Source: Apium graveolens (lineage: Eukaryota; Streptophyta; Magnoliopsida; Apiales; Apiaceae). From it: a DNA stretch of 64,000 nt. The notes beneath the pieces are model-generated. The model was not told where the DNA came from. It saw only the letters and a program-made list of their open reading frames with translations, and made no database searches. The translations under genes were made by a program, and so were the position numbers. The DNA lies in NCBI RefSeq assembly GCF_009905375.1, contig NC_133650.1, positions 63,987,669 through 64,051,668 on the forward strand. The letters are read 5' to 3'. Positions 10,610 to 19,242 of the stretch are shown here, in pieces (position 1 is the stretch's first letter; each line of letters opens with the position of its first letter).

Positions 10610-11053
10610 AGGTTTTATGCAGTCAGCTGCAAAGTGTCCAAGTCCATCACAGTTGTAACATCTCTCTTTTTACTTGTCAGGTTTTCCAGATCTAGCTTCC
10701 TTCCAATTTGTATCTCTTCTGTTGTTTCTCTTATCAGAGTTTGAGGAACTGGAACCTTTTCTGGAAAACCTTCTCCCTTTTTTGAAGTTTATGTAGACCA
10801 TCTTCTTGAAACTTTTAACCAGTAGGGCAGCCATTTGATCCATATCTTCATTATTGTTATGATCACTATCAGTATCTGATTCAGTATCAGGGTTTGAGTC
10901 ATCATCAGAATTTGATGATTCAGTATCTGACTTAGCAATCATGGCTTTCCCTTTGGAGTAGATTTTCCTTCTATCTTTCTCCTTTGGCTTCTTTTTAACT
11001 TTGAGTGCAAATGGTCTAGCTTTTGATCCTTTCCTCTTGCTCCTTTTCTCCAT
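10610..11053 (-). pseudogene. Copia-2 gag, nucleocapsid part with first zinc knuckle
   Basis: A lysine-rich start (11053-10970) is followed by an acidic Asp/Ser/Asn run (10930-10850) and a basic Arg/Ser region. After a stop at 10673 comes CYNCDGLGHFAADC (10619-10660), a canonical CX2CX4HX4C knuckle for packaging RNA. The piece is frameshifted relative to the UBN2-like part upstream. Confidence 0.82.
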
Positions 11054-11174
11054 CTCTAGTTCATGAGTTTTCGGATTCCATAAATCTCATCTAGAGGTGT
11101 GATGTCAATTTGATAGTTATCCCTTATTGATGTGACTTTAAAGTCCCACTTTTCAGGAAGAACAAGTAGGAACT

Positions 11175-11771
11175 TCAAGTTTGAGTCCTCCAAATCATAT
11201 TCTTTGTTGACAAGGGATAGTCATTCAGCAACTTCTGAAATCTGTCATAGATCTCAGTTAGGGATTCATTGTCCCTCAAGTCAAAGTGCTCATATTCTTG
11301 AGTAAGTACTGTCCTGCTATTCTTCTTGATAGCAGTTGTACCTTGACACTTTAATTTTAAAGCACCACAGATCTCTTTTTCTATTTTACATCCAATGACT
11401 CTATTGGACATAACACTATCAAGACTGTTGTGCTGGGGATATCCAACCTTAGCATCCTCCATGATAGATGATGTATCTTCAGGAGTATAGTCCTTCCTGT
11501 CTTTGTCTATCATCTTCTCTAGTTCTCCTGCAACCGAAACAGCTACCTTCATTGGTTTGTGAGGACCGTCATAGATCCTATTCAGATATTCAGGATCTGC
11601 GGCTTCCAAGCACATGGCCATCCTGACTTTCCAGATTGGATATTTATGCACTTTCAGGATGGGCACCTTAATTGCTTCATACTTACTCATGTTGCTGCGT
11701 ATCTGTGATGTGGCTGGGGGTTGTGGCTTCAGATCCAAATTCTGTATTTCTTCTTCTCTTTTTTCTGACAT
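11175..11771 (-). pseudogene. Copia-2 gag N-terminal, UBN2-like domain
   Basis: Open frame of 198 codons starting at an ATG 47 bp after the primer-binding site, which makes it the natural gag start. It shows the usual order of copia gag: an YPIWKVRM block (equivalent to the W-x-x-K/RM motif), then LTQEYEHFDLRDNESLTEIY, matching the tract YExFxMxExESIxxMxxRF of UBN2/Retrotran_gag proteins. It forms the virus-like particle shell in family members. The frame is lost near 11175 before the nucleocapsid part. Confidence 0.82.
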
Positions 11772-11817
11772 AGTTGATCAATCTTCATATCTTAAACTAT
11801 TTCTGCATTAACAGCAA

Positions 11818-11829
11818 GCTCTGATACCA
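11818..11829 (-). promoter_or_regulatory. Primer-binding site of Copia-2
   Basis: On the minus strand TGGTATCAGAGC follows the LTR end after a 2-bp spacer. It is complementary to the 3' end of plant initiator-methionine tRNA, the usual copia primer. Confidence 0.92.
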
Positions 11830-12042
11830 ATTGTTAGGCCCTTAATCAACTGCAGAGGGGGGTGAATACAGTTAATATAATCAACTAGACAAAGTTTCAA
11901 CAGAATCAACAATTTTTATACTAAGCTTATTAAAACTAATTACAAAAGTACTCTCTCGAAAGGATGAACAAATATCCTTGAGAGCTGCTAGGTTATGCGA
12001 AAGATATAACAATGCCGTAATGCTTATAGCATGAACATAATC

Positions 12043-12062
12043 TGTGCTTTATTTAGAGCACA
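12043..12062 (-). promoter_or_regulatory. TATA-like box in a 6-bp inverted repeat (Copia-2 LTR)
   Basis: TGTGCT (12043-12048) and AGCACA (12057-12062) are perfect reverse complements around TTATTTAG; on the minus strand the loop reads CTAAATAA. Position in the LTR corresponds to the TATA hairpins of Copia-1 and Copia-4. Confidence 0.5.
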
Positions 12063-12204
12063 ACTACCAATGTATTAGGAATCATATTCTATTAACAACA
12101 AGGAAACCTATACTATTGCTTCTGAGATAAAGTCCTTCACTGACTTGAGTTCATGTTTCCTTTTCCTCTTCAAAGATCAACTGATGTGTCAAATACTGAT
12201 TTCA

Positions 12205-12335
12205 TTATCCGTTGATATCATCATCCGTCGGTATTGTTATCCGTAGAAAATCAACATCCGTCGATGTCATCATCATCCGTTGATGCCTATAATCATCATT
12301 CGTCGATGCTTGTAATCATAATCCGTCGATGCTTC
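12205..12335 (-). repeat. CATCCGTCGATG-type repeats in Copia-2 U3
   Basis: Copies such as CATCATCCGTCGGT, CAACATCCGTCGATG, CATCATCCGTTGATG, CATCATTCGTCGATG and CATAATCCGTCGATG are spaced about 20-28 bp apart. Read on the element's own strand they are CGACGGATGATG. That is the same motif and the same orientation as in the Copia-1 U3. Confidence 0.75.
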
Positions 12336-12363
12336 TGATAGTTTCTATTTGATATCATCAATT

Positions 12364-13601
12364 GCTCGTAACCGGAGTCACAACGGTCTCGCTTAAAACC
12401 CAAAACCTTACAAGTTCAATGAACTCACTTTTGACAAAATCGTCACATGTCAGAAATAAAGAAAATTTGTATTGTTTACGTGTTTCATAAACACGAGAAT
12501 CTCACAATCATTTGTTCATTTTAAAATCTTAAGTCGTTACAGATTTTATCTTGTTTAGCAAGCATGACATGGGTGTCGTATCTAATACATACATCATTAA
12601 TCTAATTAAGCAAGCATCTTTATAAACTACTCTACAATGCATTCATCATATGCACATATATATGTAAAGTGAAATAAATAAACGTGGTTGGTCATGGCTT
12701 CATCCTTTGTGATCTTCATCAAGCTAATGAAAAAGATCTAGGTCAATCTAAGGTGAAAAAATGAATACAGGCTAATTATTACATGTCTTCTTTCTTGTAT
12801 TACTTCCTCGGATGGCCTCCATATAGGATTACCTTTCCTTGATCGTTAAATCTTCATGTCTTCGTGTACATTACGAGAATTCAATATAAAACTAATCTAA
12901 TGAACTTACAAGAAGAACTCGAGTTACATTCCAGATTTAATAATTACAAGATCGAACGACATGCAAGCCATATTCAAAAAACCAAAACCATTAACCTAAG
13001 GTCATAAGCCATAACCATCCACATGCTCAATTAACACATAAGAACATGTTAAAACACATAATATGATCTTAACATATCATACCCATCACGATCTAATAAT
13101 AAAAACCAAATATGGCAAAAATCAGAAAATTTGAAATTAAATCTGATAACATTAAATTGCAGATTACAGAGGGTAAACGACGTCAAACGCCTTACAGATC
13201 AATAGATAATAGCTTTAGCTATCTGTTTCGTTCAGACACTTAATTCCATATGAAATAGCGTATTCGTTCGCTAAATTCGGATACCAGACCCAGATTTCAG
13301 GAAATCCATTGTATTCGATTCAGAATCATATCAAATATGATTCATATAATAAGAACAAACACAAAACATGTATATATAAGTATATATATATATATTATAT
13401 AATCATCATATGATTATACAACTATTATGTATATCATATATTCAAGACATAACATACATATGCATATATAAATATAACAACATGTAAAATATACAAAATC
13501 GCATACATAATAGTCATGGAATATTGTATACATGTTATTATCTTAAAACCAGTAAACACATAAATGAATTAAACACTTTTCATAAGTAGCTCTGATGCCA
13601 T
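12364..13601 (-). other. Copia-3 internal untranslated leader (partial)
   Basis: About 1.2 kb of AT-rich sequence sits between the Copia-2 LTR break and the Copia-3 primer-binding site. Only short ORFs occur and none resembles gag or pol. Its position just after a primer-binding site suggests an element leader. Identity of the left part (12364-12700, including CGTAACCGGAGTCACAACG) is unknown and could be a separate fragment. Confidence 0.4.
13589..13600 (-). promoter_or_regulatory. Primer-binding site of Copia-3
   Basis: On the minus strand TGGCATCAGAGC, one base different from the initiator-methionine tRNA complement TGGTATCAGAGC, follows the LTR end directly. Confidence 0.75.
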
Positions 13602-15156
13602 TGAAGGGTTTCGAGCACATAAACGCAACGGAAACAGTATTTAAAAATGTGAAAAACCGGAATTTTTGAAACCCACCGCAAGATCCATGCGAAAAATAGA
13701 TATTTAATTCGTAGATCAGATTGTTTACCTTAAGAAGCTTTACAAATTGGTTGAATAACAGAGATCCCAAGATTGTTCAATCACCACGCATCCCGCTCTC
13801 GCGATCCACGCTCTATGGTATCCACACGAATGCTTGAACTCAAGAATTGGATGTGTACTAGCACAAACTCATTTCTTCTTGCTCTCTCCATCTTCTCTCT
13901 TGGTGGCTAGGATTTTAGTAAAAGTCTTGCCCTCAAAATCAGCCATATAAGAGATATTATATAGAGAGTAGAAAAAGAATTATAACTCTTAACTAATTAG
14001 GAGTTATTATTAATTTAAAATTTCTATTTGTATAATAATTAAGTCACACTTAATTATTTAACAATTGAATTTCATAATTAATATTAGTAAATTCGAATAT
14101 CAATATTTATCTAATTAATTAAGTCATACTTAATTAATATTATAAATAATTCGAAGTACTTTAATTTAATTTAAATCCAATTTAAATTAAATAATCCTTC
14201 AAGCATTCTTTGTGTATGACCCTATAGGTTATTATTACGTTGGCAACGAATTTTACATCTAATATAAAATCGTAAAAAATAAGCGACATCTAGTAATACA
14301 TCATTGCTACCCAAGTAATAATAATTGAATCGGTGATCGATTAAACCTTTCGTGAATAATGTACAATGTAATATAATCCCTTTAACCAAATATTATAGAT
14401 TAAACTATAGGCATATAATGTGTCATCCTCATTATAGTTTAATCCAAGTTTCCTTGATTAATGAGTAGACTATCATATCAAATCGACATTTGAGTGTGGC
14501 CACGCATTTCATAGTCTAGCTCACACAAGAGGCCAATAATATCATCCCTAAAATATAAGGGTTAAATCCCATCTAGATCATTCATATTTCTCATACGATT
14601 CATAATATACCCAATGCCCACTTTTATCATTACTCAGTCAAGGATAACTTTTAATGGAATCAATATATATTAATTCTCGTATAGAAATATAATGACTTCG
14701 GGTCTAAGGACCATTACATCATTATCACTGTGAGAATTACTTATGACACAACAGACATGTAGAATCTCACATTGGGTCTGTCCAGCAACATGTACATTTA
14801 CATATGCCAGTGTTTTTGACTTTATTATCACTATACCTATGATCAGTGAGATGTGATCATCAGTCAACAAACACACCAGTCTTAATGAATTATTATTATC
14901 CCTTAATAATAATACTCAACTAGGGACCTTTAGGAATATTGATACTATTCTCATAATCTCATTTCTAAGTCACGTACCTAGAGATATAGAATTGCATATC
15001 ATATTCCAAGTATATTTATTATTCTAACATTTATATCACAGTAAATTATGAATTAATAAATTATAAAGGGAATAATCGATAGAACATAAACATTAATAAT
15101 CCAAATATCTTAAACTAAAACATCATCGTGTTGTCTCTAGGGCACAAATACTAACA
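13602..15156 (-). repeat. 5' LTR of Copia-3 (1555 bp)
   Basis: On the minus strand the sequence runs from TGTTAGTATTTGTGCCC to GAAACCCTTCA and is followed by a primer-binding site. It therefore has TG..CA ends. The interior is AT-rich, with a more GC-rich part at 13780-13930 next to the primer site. No ORF of note. The element's coding part is absent and its other LTR is not seen. It truncates the Gypsy-1 gag at 15157. Confidence 0.75.
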
Positions 15157-15957
15157 ATTCTGTGGGAAAGATTCACCGCTCTGCTCCTCGTAAAGTACTT
15201 TCTTAAACATCTAGAACAACGGATGAAATTGAAGTTATTAGAATTGAAGCAGGGAAGCATGACCGTGGCCGAGTACAAGAATAAATTTTCTGAACTCTCT
15301 AGGTTCGTACCTTATCACGTTGACACTAAGGAAACGAGAGCCAGGTGATTCCAACTAGGATTGCGATCATGGATCTAGAATCGAGTGGCGGTACTTGAGA
15401 TTACTGATTATGCGACTCTTGTTCATAAAGCTTCAATTTTGGAAAGTGAAAATGATTTATATCCTAAGGATAAAGGTGGTATCAAGAGAAAGTTTCCGAG
15501 CAGTTTTGGAAATTCTGGTAAGACATTTGTTGGAAATAAGGGAAAGAAGCCATTTATGAAAAAAGAAGATTGAATGATTGACAAATGAAGATTTGAGCAC
15601 AAGGATAACTAAAATAATGAGAATAGATTTCGAGCCCCTCAAATAATAAATCTGCTTCAGGGAAAATCTCATTTTCCTGACTGTAAAACTTTTGGATGAA
15701 AACAGGGTGGAAAGCGTCTTCAAGAGAGTGTTACCTATTATGTTTATGGAAAGAAAGGACATTATGCAAATAGCTACCAGGAGAAGGCCATCACTTGTCA
15801 TAGCTGCGGGAGGAAAGGTCAGTAAGCTCGCTTATATCATCAGGCGATGAAGAAAAGTGCAGTACCCAGACTTATGGCACCTCCAGCTGGAAGCAACAAT
15901 AACTCTAGAAATAACAACAACACAAGCAACTAGCCTACTGCACGCACTTTCAAGATG
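15157..15957 (+). pseudogene. Gypsy-1 gag and zinc-knuckle remnant
   Basis: Readable pieces include LELKQGSMTVAEYKNKFSEL then SRFVP, the conserved gypsy Retrotrans_gag tract that also occurs in Gypsy-2 gag (FLELKQCNLSVADYEAKFTE). A 62-codon open piece (15385-15573) continues as NRVAVLEI-type sequence. Around 15740-15840 the nucleocapsid can be recognised (KKGHYANSYQEKAITCHSCG), but several zinc-binding cysteines are lost. In-frame stops occur at 15345, 15571 and 15822. Confidence 0.75.
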
Positions 15958-16985
15958 ACCCTCAAAGATGCTATCGCTGATAATGATGTTATTGCAGGTA
16001 CGATTTTAGTGAATTCTGTGAATGCATGTGTGTTAATTGATTCTGGAGCTACTAGATCTTATATATCTGAGAACTTTGTGAACAAGTTGGGATTATAATC
16101 ATTATTGTTAGATGAGGATATAATGGTAGAGATTGAGAACCAAATTTGTTATTAGGACTGAGCAGAAAAAACCAAAACTGAACCAAAACCGGTAAAAACT
16201 GACTAAAATTGAACCGATTAAACCGAACCGAATTAAAACCAAGAAACCGAAAAACTGAGCCCTTAATAAAAGTCAGGTTCCGGTTTTGGAGTTAAACTGA
16301 ACCGAAAAATCCAAAATCGGACCGATTATTATATAATAATAAATAAAAAATATATTACATTATGTATATATAATATCATAGAAATATAAAATTATAATTT
16401 AAATATTCAAAATTCGGGCTTTAAGTATATATTAGAGCCTGGAAGAGTTAGCATTGCAGTTTGATTTACCATGTAGTTGCTTAGGAAAGTTTTGTATGCT
16501 TCTGTAATGTTAGCTTCTATAATGTTTTTTTGCAATTTATTTATTTGGTCAGAGAGCAGACGTCTTAGTATTTTTAAATCTTGGGTCATTTGATTTTAGA
16601 ACTTTTTTATTCAAGTTATAATTATTATTTTTTGGTCGGTTTTAGAACCGAAACCAAAAATTTATAACCAAACCGAGACTTTTAAAACCGAAACTGGAAC
16701 CGGTGATACGGTTGCGGTTTTCGATTTTTAAAATCGAAGATCTTCGGTTCTGGTTCCGGTTTTATCCAAAAATCGAACCGAATCGAACCGTACTCTCCCC
16801 TATCAGTTAGTCAAGTATGTCCAAATTGTACAATAGATATTCAAGGAAAACAATTCGTTGTAGACCTTATTCCTTTTAAGTTTGAAGAATTTGATGTGAT
16901 ACTAGGGATGGATTGGTTGACTCGATATGATGCTCAGATTAATTGTAGTGATATAGATGGAAAATACATCCTAAAGACACATTAA
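15958..16985 (+). pseudogene. Gypsy-1 aspartic protease, split by an insertion
   Basis: The left half has LIDSGATRSYISENFVNKLG at about 16036-16095, an intact gypsy protease active site. The reading resumes at 16804 with VCPNCTIDI and FDVILGMDWLTRYDAQINC, the second conserved part of the gypsy protease region, and stops at 16983. The two halves are separated by the 648-bp element. The insertion and flanking frame changes inactivate it. Confidence 0.82.
16153..16800. mobile_element. Small non-coding element with AACCG-rich inverted termini
   Basis: Both ends are rich in opposite-strand AACCG motifs (left: AAACCGAACCGAATT; right: GAACCGAATCGAACCG and CGGTTCTGGTTCCGG), and the core is AT-rich. 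The ends look like an imperfect long terminal inverted repeat of about 150-200 bp. It splits the Gypsy-1 protease, and TAT occurs on both sides (16150-16152 and 16801-16803), a possible 3-bp target duplication. No transposase ORF. It is a MITE-like DNA element; the superfamily is undetermined. Confidence 0.6.
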
Positions 16986-16986
16986 T

Positions 16987-17446
16987 TGTCACAATAATTA
17001 TGCAGAGCCCAAAACAAACCAGGTTGGTCTAGGCTCTTAACAGACTAAAGACGGACCAAGCAGTCAAGGCCCATAAGCAGAGGTCGTCAAGGTCCACGAA
17101 CATGAGTTATTCATGGACTAGGCCTAATACAGATGAAAGAGCAGAGACATGACGTCCAATATGGACACTAACTCCTACAAGAAAGGATCTAGAATCCCTT
17201 GCCTTACAGGGGTCCTAATTACGATCTAAGTTGGAGACTTGTCCACCAAGTCTCCCTACACCAGTCTAACCCTAGACTCACCTCTATATAAAGGGCTCTA
17301 CTTCTCAACCTAGAACTACATTGTTGGCTTGATACGTAGGCATCTTGCGAGGATAGCCAATCCCCACCGCGAGAGCAGCCATTAAAGGTCAAAGCTCACA
17401 AACCCCAACATTAAATACTAATGAATCCTAGTTTTATTCCACAACA
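16987..17446 (+). repeat. 5' LTR of the Tat element (460 bp)
   Basis: It begins TGTCACAATAATTATG and ends TTCCACAACA, directly followed by TTTGGCACCGTCTGTGG. That sequence stands after 5' LTRs in Tat-type elements. A TATA box, CTATATAAAG, lies at 17284-17293. It interrupts the Gypsy-1 protease reading. Confidence 0.82.
17284..17293 (+). promoter_or_regulatory. TATA box of the Tat LTR
   Basis: CTATATAAAG lies about 150 bp before the LTR end, the expected U3/R position for a short LTR. Confidence 0.7.
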
Positions 17447-17464
17447 TTTGGCACCGTCTGTGGA
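17447..17464 (+). promoter_or_regulatory. Primer-binding region of the Tat element
   Basis: TTTGGCACCGTCTGTGGA follows the LTR end. Tat/Athila-type elements usually have TTTGGCGCCGTCTGTGG here, so one G-to-A change is present. The tRNA used is not deduced here. Confidence 0.7.
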
Positions 17465-17478
17465 AAGACAACAATAAC

Positions 17479-19237
17479 CATGGTACTTACACAGAGCAGA
17501 AATAACAGTAGAACTGACGATCCTGTCCCATCACAAACAATCTCATCAATAGTGGAGATAGTCCCGCACTCAACCTATGCCACCATCAAAGGAGGAACCC
17601 CTGTAGGGGCATCTGAGGCTCAAACTCAAAGGATGAATCCCCTAATCCAATATTAACCCCTAGGGATGAATCCCTCATCTCCTCAAGGGACGATCTCCAA
17701 TTTCAGCAACTACATGAAACAATAAACCCTCAGCCCGTTGGGTATGAGTACTTAATGATTATGATGCCAGGGACTACTAACCCCCCTTACGGGATGCCTC
17801 TATACCCCTAGGTTGGAGGAAGTGGACACTATAATCGAAGCAAAGGACAAGGACACATGCCCCAATATGTCTGTGGCTTGGCTCTCATCCATGAGAACTG
17901 AGAATTCTCTGAACCCTACTCTGTTAGGGACTCCGACTCATCGGATGATGAAGTCATTTCAAGAAGGAGACGTGCTGGTAAGGGGCCGATACCTAGTGGT
18001 TATCAATAACATAGGAGCACTCAAGGAATGATTCCTCAACATGTACAAGAGAGGATCAGGGCTCATGAAGCTGAGTTCCAAAGGCTGAAGCATGATTTGG
18101 AGATGCACTAGACCCCAAGGCCCCAAAAAATAGCAAGATAAAGGGATTTTCCTCCCATGATAGACCTAGAAGGTCCAACACAAGACGGGGGGCTCCGACC
18201 CCAAGGGATGATCCAAGTGATCTGATCCCCCTAAGAGATCCTGATAATCCTAACCCACCATTCACTGAAGAGATAATGGATGCCCACATCTCAAGGAAGT
18301 TCAAGATGCCCACCAAAAAAGCATACAATGGTACTGGTGACCCTGAAAACCATGTCAGGACATTCTCCAATGCCCTGCTACTGCAGCCCATGAAAGATGC
18401 TATTAGGTGTCGGGCCTTCCCCCAAATTCTATCTGGCATGGCCCAAAGGTGGTACAACCGTCTGCCCCCAAACTCAATTGCTTCTTTTAAATATTTGAGC
18501 CAAGATTTCATCAAACAATTCATTAGTGGAAGAGTACACGAGAAGAGTTCGACTTCTATCATGGGTTTATTCCAAGAAGCAAAAGAGACCCTTAGAGAAT
18601 ACCTGAACTGATTCAGGAAGAAGGCCTTCAAGGTCCCAGATTCGATGACAAGGTAGTTATGATAGCCCTACAACAAGGGACTAGAGATGAGTTCTTCAAG
18701 ATGTCCCGGGACAAATGCCCTCTTAAAAGAATGCTACAGCTCCAAGATAGAGTCAAAAAGTATATCAATGTAGAGGAAAGTATGAAGAAGACGATGGTGA
18801 GTAATGAGCCCGAGGGCAGCAAGAAGCGGAAGAAGGATCAAGAGTATGACATCAACGACAAGTATCTTCGAACTGGAAAAAACTCTAACTCCTCTTGTAA
18901 GAAGAATCAACCACCAAGGTTCACTGAATATGCAAGGTTGAATGCTCTAAATAGACAAATCCTTATGAAAATTGAAAAGGACAAAAAGTTCAGATGGCCG
19001 AAGCTACTAAAGGGAGACCCCGAAAAAAGAGACAAGGATCGACACTATAGGTTCCATTAAGATGGTCGTCATGATACTAATAACTATAGGAAACTCAAGG
19101 ATGAGATTGAGTATTTGATGCGAAGAGGAAAATTCGAATGCTTTACCAAGGGTGAAGAGACCAAAGACCAAAAAAGGGATAATGATCGAAGAGATGATGA
19201 CCAAAGGGGTAATGACAGGGATCGTAACCCACAGGCC
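17479..19237 (+). pseudogene. Tat gag (broken)
   Basis: An ATG at 17479 begins a frame that stops after about 59 codons. Further open pieces lie at 17813-18031, 18276-18611 and 18659-19060 in changing frames. The 18276-18611 piece has the gypsy Retrotrans_gag core: KAYNGTGDPENHVRTF, AFPQILSGMAQRWYNRLPP, then FIKQFISGR. The end shows RHYRFH and DEIEYLMRRG, the Tat knuckle region (normally CxFH...HDTxxC), with its cysteines changed to tyrosine. A solo LTR interrupts it at 19243. Confidence 0.83.
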
Positions 19238-19242
19238 CGAGG

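Larger units (their letters stand above)
5801..12363 (-). mobile_element. Copia-2: Ty1/copia retrotransposon, 3' end missing
   Basis: Reading the minus strand from 12363 downward gives LTR, primer-binding site, gag (UBN2-like), two zinc knuckles, PR, IN, RT and RNase H. PR-IN-RT-RH is the diagnostic Ty1/copia order. The element lacks its extra ORF, polypurine tract and 3' LTR, because Copia-1 begins at 5800 instead. Every domain except integrase is interrupted by stops or frameshifts, so it is not autonomous. The zinc-knuckle spacing, primer-binding site and LTR resemble Sirevirus-type elements; that lineage call is inference. Confidence 0.85.
11832..12363 (-). repeat. 5' LTR of Copia-2 (about 10 bp missing at its outer end)
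   Basis: On the plus strand it starts TGTTAGGCCC next to the primer-binding site. It is similar along its length to the Copia-4 LTR at 58233-58759, sharing for example GAGAGCTGCTAGGTTAT and TGATATCATCAATT. Similarity stops at 12363, where Copia-4 continues with TCTTCTAACA. The outer roughly 10 bp are therefore lost at the junction with Copia-3 sequence. U3 contains 5-6 copies of a CATCCGTCGATG-type motif (12205-12335). Confidence 0.8.
15157..16986 (+). mobile_element. Gypsy-1: decayed chromovirus gag/protease remnant
   Basis: Plus-strand gag and protease sequence of a Ty3/gypsy element of the same general type as Gypsy-2 is cut on the left by the Copia-3 LTR and on the right by the Tat LTR. 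It contains a 648-bp inverted-repeat insertion (16153-16800). Multiple stops and frameshifts make it a dead fossil and the oldest layer seen around 15-17 kb. Confidence 0.8.

Noticed and set aside
16153..16800. Calling the inverted-repeat element a hAT MITE
   Set aside because: The AACCG-rich ends resemble some hAT MITEs, but no 8-bp target duplication is seen; only TAT flanks both sides.
18056..18631. A 191-codon minus-strand ORF
   Set aside because: It is the antisense shadow of the Tat gag core, which has recognisable gag motifs on the plus strand.
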